DNA from: an uncultured Lachnospiraceae bacterium
GTDB taxonomy: Bacteria; Bacillota; Clostridia; Lachnospirales; Lachnospiraceae
Direction of reading: 5' to 3'
Assembly: GCA_902803635.1 (NCBI GenBank)
Contig: CADCQU010000365.1
Location: 1 to 7,583 of the forward strand
DNA: 7,583 nucleotides
Shown here: in pieces, positions 1-5,864 of the stretch
Position numbering within the stretch: position 1 is the stretch's first letter
How the letters are laid out: each line of letters opens with the position of its first letter
Notes under the pieces: model-generated
What the model saw: only the letters and a program-made list of their open reading frames with translations
What the model was told of the DNA's origin: nothing
Database searches by the model: none
Program-made: the position numbers and the translations under genes

Positions 1-11
1 CATTTGTGCAT

Positions 12-83
12 GGGGATATAGCTCAGTGGGAGAGCGTTCGGTTCGCATCCGAAAGGCCGTGAGTTCGAATCTCATTATCTCCA
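12..83 (+). tRNA. tRNA-Ala, anticodon CGC
   Basis: A complete cloverleaf can be folded. The acceptor arm is GGGGATA (12-18) with TATCTCC (76-82). The D stem is GCTC/GAGC. The anticodon stem is TTCGG (37-41) with CCGAA (49-53), and its loop TTCGCAT gives anticodon CGC. The T arm is GTGAG-TTCGAAT-CTCAT. The third acceptor pair is G-T, the G3:U70 wobble that is the main identity element for alanyl-tRNA synthetase. This independently confirms the alanine call. The discriminator base is A83. The next bases are TCG, so the 3' CCA is not encoded and must be added by the CCA-adding enzyme. It reads GCG codons, which are common in the genes here. Its promoter lies to the left of the window. Confidence 0.96.
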
Positions 84-87
84 TCGG

Positions 88-118
88 CAGCCCGTCCATG
101 CGGCGGGCTGTCCTTTTA
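88..118 (+). terminator. GC-rich hairpin between the two tRNA genes, possible weak terminator
   Basis: CAGCCCG (88-94) pairs perfectly with CGGGCTG (104-110) around a 9-nt loop, and TCCTTTTA follows. The short T tract fits a weak or leaky intrinsic terminator. No promoter fits in the 17 nt before tRNA-Arg, so the second tRNA probably depends on read-through. The hairpin may instead be a processing signal that separates the two tRNAs in a joint transcript. Confidence 0.4.
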
Positions 119-127
119 TCACAAGGA

Positions 128-199
128 GCGTCTGTAGCTCAGTGGATAGAGCACTGGATTCCGGTTCCAGGTGCGCGGGTTCGACTCCTGCCAGACGCG
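128..199 (+). tRNA. tRNA-Arg, anticodon CCG
   Basis: A complete cloverleaf is visible. The acceptor GCGTCTG (128-134) pairs perfectly with CAGACGC (192-198). The D stem is GCTC/GAGC. The anticodon stem CTGGA/TCCAG encloses the loop TTCCGGT, giving anticodon CCG, and the T arm is GCGGG-TTCGACT-CCTGC. The discriminator is G199 and the next bases are CGA, so CCA is not encoded. It decodes the CGG arginine codon, and its synthetase gene (argS) lies 5.7 kb downstream in this window. It is probably transcribed together with the tRNA-Ala gene upstream. Confidence 0.96.
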
Positions 200-207
200 C
201 GAACGTG

Positions 208-242
208 ACGGTCATATCTTCGGATGTGGCCGTTTTCTTTTT
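208..242 (+). terminator. Intrinsic terminator of the tRNA cluster
   Basis: An 11-bp stem (208-218 with 223-233, including three G-T pairs) closes a TTCG tetraloop with a C-G closing pair, which is an exceptionally stable loop. A T-rich run (TTTTCTTTTT, 233-242) follows at once. This is the classic rho-independent form. It separates the tRNA transcript from the promoter that begins three bases later. Confidence 0.85.
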
Positions 243-244
243 GG

Positions 245-273
245 TTGATTTTTGCAAGGGGGAGTGTTATGAT
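245..273 (+). promoter_or_regulatory. SigA-type promoter for the rluF-ligA-metA operon
   Basis: TTGATT (245-250) and TATGAT (268-273) are separated by exactly 17 bp. Each matches the housekeeping -35/-10 consensus at five of six positions. Transcription would start near 280. The site sits directly after the tRNA terminator and is the only good promoter seen upstream of rluF. No operator palindrome overlaps it. Confidence 0.65.
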
Positions 274-303
274 AAAAAATAGTCATTTTTTGCCTATGGG
301 GAA

Positions 304-388
304 AGGTTCGCGATGCCGCTGTCTGAATTTTCAAAAAGTGGCACTGCAAACCTGTCCTCGCGTGCAAGAAAGAAAATGAGGTGACAGG
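304..388 (+). promoter_or_regulatory. Structured 5' leader of rluF with two mutually exclusive hairpins
   Basis: The first possible fold is a long imperfect hairpin. AGGTT (304-308) pairs with AACCT (349-353), and TGCCGC (314-319) pairs with GTGGCA (338-343), joined by a partly paired symmetric internal segment. The second pairs CCTGTC (351-356) with GACAGG (383-388), which would cover the start of the AGGGG ribosome binding site of rluF. Bases 351-353 are shared, so the two folds compete. It matches no riboswitch class that I recognise. A regulatory role is an inference from base pairing alone. Confidence 0.35.
313..384 (+). CDS. Possible 23-codon leader ORF upstream of rluF
   Basis: An ATG at 313 is preceded by GGGGAAAGG (298-306), a plausible ribosome binding site with 6-nt spacing. 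The frame reads to a TGA at 382-384, only 13 nt before the rluF start. The peptide begins MPLSEF and ends in a basic tail, RARKKMR, with ATG-AGG-TGA as its last three codons. It lies within the first leader hairpin, so its own start would be paired in that fold. It may be a regulatory leader peptide or a chance frame. Short length and lack of any recognised family keep confidence low. Confidence 0.2.
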   Translation: MPLSEFSKSGTANLSSRARKKMR

Positions 389-397
389 GGATAGGAA

Positions 398-1228
398 ATG
401 GAAACAGAAAGTATTCGGATCAATAAATATCTAAACGGCACGGGCTATTGCTCCCGCCGGGAGGCGGACAAGCTCCTTGCGGCGGGCCGCGTTACGGTGG
501 AGGCCGCCGACGGGACGGTGCGGCTGGCGGGAGTGGGCGACCGCTGCGTCCCGAGCGACCGCGTATTTGTCGATGGGAAGCACATCGAGGATACCGAGGA
601 GGAGAAGCTCTACCTCATGCTCAACAAGCCCAAGGGGGTCATTTGCACGGGCGACCGGCGGGTGCCGGACAACATCATCGATTTCTCCGGCTTCCGGCAC
701 TACATTTCGTATTGCGGCCGGTTGGACAAGGACTCGACGGGCCTTGTCCTTTTGACAAATGACGGCGAGCTGAATGACCGCGTGATGCGGGCCGCCTATT
801 TCCATGAGAAGGAATACATCGTGCGGGTGGACAAGCCCATCACGCCCGGTTTTCTCGCGGCCATGCGCCGGGGCGTACGCATCGTCCTTGACGACGACCG
901 CCATCTTGCGAAGCCGGATCCGGAAGATCCCGAGGCCGGCAAACGCCGCCGCGGCCTTCCGGTGACGACCAGGCCCTGCCAGGTCACAAGGCTGCGCGGA
1001 TACGAATTTTCCATCATCCTCACACAGGGGTACAACAAGCAAATCCGCCGCATGTGCCAGGCGCTGGGCTACACGGCCCTGGAGATTCGCCGCATCCGCA
1101 TCATGAACCTCCGCCTCGGGAACCTCAAGGAAGGCATGAAGCGCTTCCTCACGAAGGCCGAGATCGAGGAGCTAAAACGCCTCGCCTACGAACAGGAATT
1201 TGAGGGGGAAGTCGGGCAGGTGGATTAA
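398..1228 (+). CDS. rluF: 23S rRNA pseudouridine synthase, RluF-like (RsuA/RluB/E/F family)
   Basis: The 276-aa protein belongs to the RsuA/RluB/RluE/RluF pseudouridine synthases, which isomerise a specific uridine in rRNA. An N-terminal S4 RNA-binding domain (about residues 6-65, with the CSRREAD motif) precedes the catalytic domain. The motif GRLDKDSTGL places the catalytic aspartate at residue 110. Segments such as DNIIDF, HEKEYIVRVDKPIT, NKQIRRMCQALGY and RIRIMNL resemble E. coli RluF, which modifies U2604 of 23S rRNA, more than RsuA or RluB. The RluF subtype is therefore likely but not certain. Compared with E. coli RluF as I recall it, there is a charged insertion of about 25 residues around 165-190 and a few extra residues in the S4 domain. 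The start has AGGGG (386-390) 7 nt upstream. It is the first gene of a probable operon with ligA and metA. Confidence 0.92.
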   Translation: METESIRINKYLNGTGYCSRREADKLLAAGRVTVEAADGTVRLAGVGDRCVPSDRVFVDGKHIEDTEEEKLYLMLNKPKGVICTGDRRVPDNIIDFSGFRHYISYCGRLDKDSTGLVLLTNDGELNDRVMRAAYFHEKEYIVRVDKPITPGFLAAMRRGVRIVLDDDRHLAKPDPEDPEAGKRRRGLPVTTRPCQVTRLRGYEFSIILTQGYNKQIRRMCQALGYTALEIRRIRIMNLRLGNLKEGMKRFLTKAEIEELKRLAYEQEFEGEVGQVD

Positions 1229-1243
1229 AAATTTCAGGGAACG

Positions 1244-1251
1244 AAAGGGGG
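1244..1251 (+). promoter_or_regulatory. Ribosome binding site that decides the ligA start
   Basis: AAAGGGGG is the only purine-rich site before ligA. It directly abuts the ATG at 1252, which leaves no spacing, but sits 6 nt before the ATG at 1258. The second ATG is therefore the better start. Confidence 0.6.
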
Positions 1252-1257
1252 ATGGAC

Positions 1258-3264
1258 ATGGAAGAGCTGCAAACGAAGTACCGGGAGCTCGTGAAGAAAA
1301 TCCGCTACTACAACGAGCGCTACGAGGCCGCGGAGCCGGAGATTTCGGATCACGAGTACGACGAGCTGATGCAAGAGCTCAAGGCCATGGAGAAGGAGCA
1401 CCCCGAGCTTTCGGAGGCCGCCTCCCCCACAAAGACCGTGGGTGCGAAGGTTCGCCGCGAGGCGGGCGTCACCGTGACCCACCGTGTCCCGATGCTCTCC
1501 ATCGAGGACGTTTTTGAGAAAGCGGACGTCGCCGCCTACGTGAAGGACGTATGGGAAAAATTCCCGGACGCTGCATTTGCCGTGGAGCAGAAGATCGACG
1601 GCCTCTCGATGACCCTCCGCTACGAGGGCGGGAAGCTTGTCCTGGCGGAGACCCGCGGCGACGGCTACGTCGGCGAGGATGTTACGGTGAACGCGAAGGC
1701 CATCCCCGACGTTCCGCAGGAAATCGCCGAGACGGACTACCTGGAAGTGCGCGGTGAGGTCTATATGTGCCTTGCGGATTTCGACCGTGTCAACGAGGAG
1801 CAGGAACGCCTCGGGAAGCGGACATTTGCCAATCCCAGAAACTGCGCGGCGGGGACGCTCCGCCAGCTCGACCCGGAGATGACGAAAAAACGCGGTCTCT
1901 CGTTCTTCGTCTTCAACGTTCAGGACGGTCCGGCTGCCTATCAGGAGGCACAGACAAATGGCCTTGCGGCCCTCCGCGGGCTTGGCTTCCGGACGGTTCC
2001 CTCGACGCTCTGCAGGACGGTGGACGAAATCCTGGCGGAAATCGACCGTATCGGGCAAATGCGCGGCGAGCTGGGCTATGACATTGACGGGGCGGTGGTG
2101 AAGCTCGACGAGACGGCTCTCCGGGCATGGTTTACGGCGGCCTCGAAATACAGCCCCGGCCATATCGCCTACAAGTATCCGCCGGAGGAAAAAGAAACGA
2201 TCGTGCGTTCCATCGAGGTCTCCGTGGGCATGACCGGACGGCTCAACCCGACCGCGGTCTTCGACCCCATCCGGCTCTGCGGGACGATGGTGAGCCGCGC
2301 AACGCTCCACAACCAGGACTTCATCAACGAGCTGCATATCGGCCTTGGGGATACCGTCGTCGTCTACAAGTCCGGCGAGATTATCCCGAAAATTCGCCGC
2401 TCGGTGCCGGAAAAACGTCCGGAGGGAACCGAGGACTTCCGGCTGCCGGACATTTGCCCGGCCTGCGGCGAGAAGGTGGTGCGCGAGGCGGGCATGTCGG
2501 ACGTCAAATGCGTGAACCCCTCGTGCCCGGCACAGCTTGAAAGACATATTATCAATTTCGTCGGCCGCGACGCGATGGACATCAAGGGCTTCGGCGAGGA
2601 GATCGCCCTCAAATTGGTCCGCGAGGGCTTCCTTAGCGACATCGCGGACATTTACGCCCTTCACGCGCGGCGGGACGAGCTTTTGGAAAAGAAGATTATC
2701 GGCCGTGAAAAGAGCACCGACAAGCTGCTTGCCGCGATCGAGGCCTCGAAGGGGAACGAGCCGTGGCGGCTGGTCGCGGGGCTTGCGATTCCGAATATTG
2801 GCCGCACGAGCGCACAGACACTCCTGATGCATTTTGGCACCGTCGACGCGCTGGAGAAGGCCGACCGGGAGGCGCTCCTCGCCGCGCCGGACATCGGCGA
2901 GGTGACGGCCGACGCGGTTCTTGCATTTTTCGGCTCGGAGAAGGGCCGGGGCCTCATCGAGCGTTTCCGCGAGGCGGGCCTTCGGATGGAGGCGGAGAAA
3001 AAGACGGGCGGCACGGGCCTTGCGGGGCTGACATTTGTCGTGACCGGGGACGTTGTCCATTTTCCAAACCGAAATGAGCTGTCCTCGTTTATCGCGGCAA
3101 ATGGCGGCAAATGCGCGGGGAGCGTTTCGAAGAAGACGACCGCGCTTATTGCAAATGACGCCGCCTCGAACACGGGGAAGAATAAGAAGGCACGGGAATT
3201 GGGGATACCGATTTTGACGGAGGAAGAGTTTCTTACGAAGTACGGGCTCACACCGCCGCAATAA
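1258..3264 (+). CDS. ligA: NAD-dependent DNA ligase LigA
   Basis: This essential enzyme seals nicks in duplex DNA, for example between Okazaki fragments, using NAD+ as adenylate donor. The 668-aa length is typical. Domains in order (numbered from 1258): an NAD-binding Ia domain with [18 protein letters not shown] (residues 18-35); an adenylation domain with the catalytic lysine at 112 in EQKIDG, followed by [12 protein letters not shown] and EVRGEV; an OB fold starting near [11 protein letters not shown] (about 322); a four-cysteine zinc finger (C400, C403, C418, C423); helix-hairpin-helix repeats with [11 protein letters not shown] and [11 protein letters not shown] (about 509-560); and a C-terminal BRCT domain (about 588-665). 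All catalytic and zinc residues I can identify are present. Another in-frame ATG at 1252 would add two residues, but the ribosome binding site favours 1258. It lies 29 nt after rluF and 23 nt before metA, so co-transcription is likely. Confidence 0.98.
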   Translation: MEELQTKYRELVKKIRYYNERYEAAEPEISDHEYDELMQELKAMEKEHPELSEAASPTKTVGAKVRREAGVTVTHRVPMLSIEDVFEKADVAAYVKDVWEKFPDAAFAVEQKIDGLSMTLRYEGGKLVLAETRGDGYVGEDVTVNAKAIPDVPQEIAETDYLEVRGEVYMCLADFDRVNEEQERLGKRTFANPRNCAAGTLRQLDPEMTKKRGLSFFVFNVQDGPAAYQEAQTNGLAALRGLGFRTVPSTLCRTVDEILAEIDRIGQMRGELGYDIDGAVVKLDETALRAWFTAASKYSPGHIAYKYPPEEKETIVRSIEVSVGMTGRLNPTAVFDPIRLCGTMVSRATLHNQDFINELHIGLGDTVVVYKSGEIIPKIRRSVPEKRPEGTEDFRLPDICPACGEKVVREAGMSDVKCVNPSCPAQLERHIINFVGRDAMDIKGFGEEIALKLVREGFLSDIADIYALHARRDELLEKKIIGREKSTDKLLAAIEASKGNEPWRLVAGLAIPNIGRTSAQTLLMHFGTVDALEKADREALLAAPDIGEVTADAVLAFFGSEKGRGLIERFREAGLRMEAEKKTGGTGLAGLTFVVTGDVVHFPNRNELSSFIAANGGKCAGSVSKKTTALIANDAASNTGKNKKARELGIPILTEEEFLTKYGLTPPQ

Positions 3265-3287
3265 ACATTTTTCAGGAGGGAGATGAC

Positions 3288-4238
3288 ATGCCGATCAAGG
3301 TTCCATATGGGCTGCCAGTGAAAGACATCCTCGAAGGGGAAAATATATTTGTCATGGACGACAACCGGGCCATGCACCAGGACATCCGCCCGATTCAGAT
3401 CCTCATCCTCAACCTCATGCCCATGAAGGAGGATACGGAGCTGCAGATTTTGCGCGAGCTGTCCAACACGCCCCTGCAGATTGACTGCATTTTCATGCGG
3501 ATGCAGAGCCATGTCTCGAAAAATGCCTCCAAGAGCCATCTGGACACCTTCTATGTGACCTTTGACGAAATACGAAGGAAGTACTATGACGGCATGATCG
3601 TTACCGGCGCGCCCGTGGAGCTTCTGGAGTTCGAGGAGGTGGACTACTGGGAGGAGCTGGAGCAGATTTTCTCCTGGGCGAACACCCACGTGACCTCCAC
3701 GATGTTCCTCTGCTGGGGCGCGCAGGCGGCTCTCTACTATTATTATGGCATTCCGAAGTACAGGCTCCCGAAGAAGCTTTTCGGGATTTACTGGCACAAG
3801 ATTTACAACCGCAAGGTGCCGCTGGTACGGGGCTTTGACGACAGCTTCCTCATGCCCCAGTCGCGCTACACCGAGGTGCGGACCCGCGATATTACGGCAA
3901 AAGGCGAGATTACGGTGCTCGCCAAATCCGAGGAGGCGGGCGTCGGCCTTGCGATGGCGGAAAATGGCCGCAAGATTTTTGTGACGGGGCATCTCGAATA
4001 TGGACGGATGCAGCTCCGCCGCGAGTACCTGCGCGACCAGCAGAAAGGTCTGGGGACCGCCCTCCCCGAGAATTATTTCCCGGACAATGACCCCGGCAAG
4101 CGTCCGCCGCTCCTTTGGAGGGCGCACGCGAACAATCTGTATACAAACTGGCTCAACTATTACGTCTACCAGTCCACGCCCTACAAGCTGGACGGAACCC
4201 CCTGGGGCGACGAGATTCCGGATAATTTTAGGGAATAA
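3288..4238 (+). CDS. metA: Homoserine O-acetyltransferase (MetA family)
   Basis: The 316-aa protein is full-length MetA, which acylates homoserine in the first committed step of methionine synthesis. The catalytic residues of the family are visible: Cys142 in [12 protein letters not shown], His235 and Glu237 in GHLEYGR. So are Lys163, Ser192 and Arg249, which line the substrate site. Residue 111 is Glu ([12 protein letters not shown]). In characterised MetA proteins Glu at this position goes with acetyl-CoA and Gly with succinyl-CoA, so O-acetylhomoserine is the predicted product. A strong AGGAGGG (3274-3280) sits 7 nt before the ATG. No SAM riboswitch or T-box fits in the 23-nt gap after ligA, so local methionine control is not visible. 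Expression probably follows the rluF promoter. Confidence 0.97.
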   Translation: MPIKVPYGLPVKDILEGENIFVMDDNRAMHQDIRPIQILILNLMPMKEDTELQILRELSNTPLQIDCIFMRMQSHVSKNASKSHLDTFYVTFDEIRRKYYDGMIVTGAPVELLEFEEVDYWEELEQIFSWANTHVTSTMFLCWGAQAALYYYYGIPKYRLPKKLFGIYWHKIYNRKVPLVRGFDDSFLMPQSRYTEVRTRDITAKGEITVLAKSEEAGVGLAMAENGRKIFVTGHLEYGRMQLRREYLRDQQKGLGTALPENYFPDNDPGKRPPLLWRAHANNLYTNWLNYYVYQSTPYKLDGTPWGDEIPDNFRE

Positions 4239-4269
4239 GCATTTCCCAAAGAAATTAGTGAAATTTAAC

Positions 4270-4298
4270 TTTTCAGAACGGGTATTTTACGCTATAAT
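4270..4298 (+). promoter_or_regulatory. SigA-type promoter for the M14 peptidase gene
   Basis: A perfect TATAAT -10 (4293-4298) has TTTTCA (4270-4275, four of six -35 consensus bases) 17 bp upstream. The surrounding 4239-4330 stretch is AT-rich, in contrast to the roughly 60% G+C coding DNA. Transcription would start near 4305, giving a leader of about 40 nt that ends in AGGA (4334-4337), 7 nt before the ATG at 4345. Confidence 0.65.
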
Positions 4299-4344
4299 GG
4301 CGAATGATGTTTTTCGTGAAATCCATTAGAAACAGGAACGAACT

Positions 4345-5808
4345 ATGGTAAAGAATAGCAAGTACACGTATCTGGATGAACTGGAGCGCTCGCAGCAGCT
4401 CGACCGCATCAACGCGATGGGGGACGAGGAGCGGAGGACGCGAAACGGACAAAGGCCCCGCAGGGATGCGGAAGGCTTCGAGGCCGACGCGGACAGGGAG
4501 CGCAGGATGCGGGAGAGACGCCGCGATATAGAACGGAAAGAGCGGGAGGAACGGCGGAAAAAGAAGGTGAAGACCATCCGCATCATCCTCGTGGTCGCCC
4601 TGATCGCGATTGTCGGGGCCGTCATTTTCTTCGCCCGCGGTATTTTCGGGAAGGGATCTGGACCGACGCCGGAACAGCCGCCGGTTTCCTTTATCACCCC
4701 CGAGCCGACAGTATCCTCCACTGCGCCTGTCGTGGAGGGCACGCCGACACCGACGCCCGAGCCGGAAGCTCCGACCATGACGCCGACGCCGACACCCGAA
4801 CCCGTCCTTGCCTGGTGGGAATATTATTCGGAAGAACCGATTCCTGAAGGAGACATCGTCCAGGTGAACAGCCAGATTTACAGCTATGAGCAAATGTGCC
4901 GCGACCTCAATTTCCTGCGCCAGCGCTACCCGGACAAGCTCCAGGTCTACCGCATCGGCAAGACTGCTGACGACCGCGAGCTGCTCGACTGCGTGATTGG
5001 CTCGGAAAATGCGACGAAGGATGTCATTATTCAGTATTCGATGCACGCCCGCGAGTATATCAACACCCCGCTCGCCATGCGCCAGATCGAGGAGTTCCTG
5101 AAAAACTGGGACACGCCGACCTACAACGGCAAGACCTGCGGCTCCCTTGTCAACAACGTGCGGCTGCATTTGATCCCGATGGCGAACCCTGACGGCATTG
5201 CCATCAGCCAGGGCGGCTTCGAGGCCATCCGGAACGAGGAGATGCGGGCGAAATTGAACGACATTTGGCAATATGACCAGCAGAACGGCTATGGCAGCGC
5301 CGACTACGAGACCTACTACAAGCGTTGGAAGGCAAATGGCCGCGGCGTGGATTTGAACCGCAACTTTGACCAGAACTGGGAGACGACCGGCGGAAGGTCC
5401 TGGTACTCCTCCTCGGGCTATGCCGGCGAGTCGGCGGCCTCCGAGAACGAGACGAAGGCCATCGTGCGTCTGGCAAATGCCATCAATTGCATCGGCGAGG
5501 TAGCCTACCACTCCATGGGCTCGATCGTCTACTGGGATTACGGCACGACCGGCGACCTCCACGCGAAGGACGAGAAGCTGGCAAATGTCGTTGCGGACTT
5601 GACGGGCTACGCCCTGAATTCCACGATTGACACCGGGCAGAATTCGTCCGGCTGCAGCGATTACTTCATCCTTGAGCGCGGCGTCCCGGCCATCACCATC
5701 GAGACCGGGAAGGAGACCTGCCCGGTGCCCATCGAGCAGTGGCCGGACATTTGGGAGCGGAACCGCTACATTGTCCCCGCCCTCGCCGAGCTATTTGGCG
5801 GATTTTGA
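4345..5808 (+). CDS. Membrane-anchored M14 family zinc carboxypeptidase
   Basis: This 487-aa protein has three parts. Residues 1-76 are a very charged, Arg/Glu-rich, probably helical cytoplasmic tail. Residues about 80-97 form one hydrophobic membrane segment after a basic RKKKVK, predicting an N-in signal anchor. Residues about 105-154 are a Pro/Thr/Glu stalk with two TPTPTPEP units. The catalytic domain (about 175-487) is extracytoplasmic. It shows the M14 zinc site His234-x-x-Glu237 (MHAREY) and His389 (YHSMG). Asn339-Arg340 in GVDLNRNF fit binding of a substrate carboxylate, and Glu453 in ITIETG is the general base. The segment SDYFILERGVPAITIETG resembles bacterial gamma-D-glutamyl-diaminopimelate peptidases more than pancreatic carboxypeptidases. 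A peptidoglycan stem peptide or an external peptide is therefore a plausible substrate, but specificity is inferred. It has its own promoter and a hairpin terminator after the stop, so it is probably monocistronic. Confidence 0.93.
   Translation: MVKNSKYTYLDELERSQQLDRINAMGDEERRTRNGQRPRRDAEGFEADADRERRMRERRRDIERKEREERRKKKVKTIRIILVVALIAIVGAVIFFARGIFGKGSGPTPEQPPVSFITPEPTVSSTAPVVEGTPTPTPEPEAPTMTPTPTPEPVLAWWEYYSEEPIPEGDIVQVNSQIYSYEQMCRDLNFLRQRYPDKLQVYRIGKTADDRELLDCVIGSENATKDVIIQYSMHAREYINTPLAMRQIEEFLKNWDTPTYNGKTCGSLVNNVRLHLIPMANPDGIAISQGGFEAIRNEEMRAKLNDIWQYDQQNGYGSADYETYYKRWKANGRGVDLNRNFDQNWETTGGRSWYSSSGYAGESAASENETKAIVRLANAINCIGEVAYHSMGSIVYWDYGTTGDLHAKDEKLANVVADLTGYALNSTIDTGQNSSGCSDYFILERGVPAITIETGKETCPVPIEQWPDIWERNRYIVPALAELFGGF
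4741..4806 (+). repeat. Imperfect direct repeat encoding a Pro/Thr stalk
   Basis: Two 27-nt units (4741-4767 and 4780-4806) encode TPTPTPEPE and TPTPTPEPV, separated by the four codons APTM. They form part of the low-complexity linker between the membrane anchor and catalytic domain of the M14 peptidase. Such tracts are prone to length change by slippage. Confidence 0.75.
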
Positions 5809-5822
5809 CTTTAAATTTTCAC

Positions 5823-5850
5823 AGGCTGCCCTTGGGCAGCCTTGTTGTAT
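5823..5850 (+). terminator. Intrinsic terminator between the M14 peptidase gene and argS
   Basis: AGGCTGCC (5823-5830) pairs perfectly with GGCAGCCT (5835-5842) around a CTTG loop, followed by TTGTTGTAT. The T tract is interrupted, so termination may be incomplete. The hairpin ends just before the argS ribosome binding site and no separate argS promoter is evident. Partial read-through could therefore supply argS mRNA. Confidence 0.65.
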
Positions 5851-5864
5851 AAGGGAGGAACCCT

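Noticed and set aside
26..208. Short frame running through both tRNA genes
   Set aside because: It overlaps two complete cloverleafs, and the sequence is fully explained by tRNA structure.
296..379. Alternative 28-codon frame in the rluF leader
   Set aside because: No ribosome binding site precedes its ATG. The frame starting at 313 is better supported, though still weak.
1234..3261. Open antisense frame of 675 codons across the whole of ligA
   Set aside because: Long antisense frames arise in G+C-rich coding DNA. ligA on the + strand has complete, recognisable domains, and the antisense product matches no family I know.
3265..3287. SAM riboswitch or methionine T-box before metA
   Set aside because: The gap is 23 nt and holds only a ribosome binding site.
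2661..4127. Open antisense frame of 488 codons over the ends of ligA and metA
   Set aside because: It is a shadow of two well-identified genes, with no sensible ribosome binding site or recognisable domain.
4231..4247. GGGAA...TTTCCC hairpin around the metA stop codon
   Set aside because: The stem is short, has a bulge and is followed by AAAGAAATT rather than a T tract, so it is not a convincing terminator.
4273..5562. Open antisense frame of 429 codons opposite the M14 peptidase
   Set aside because: Low-complexity His/Arg/Gly-rich translation without any domain. The sense frame shows all M14 active-site residues.
5805..5810. TTGACT as a -35 box for argS
   Set aside because: No acceptable -10 hexamer lies 16-18 bp downstream; that stretch is the GC-rich terminator stem.
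5809..5864. T-box riboswitch before argS
   Set aside because: Only 56 nt separate the genes, too short for a T-box, and no T-box consensus is present.
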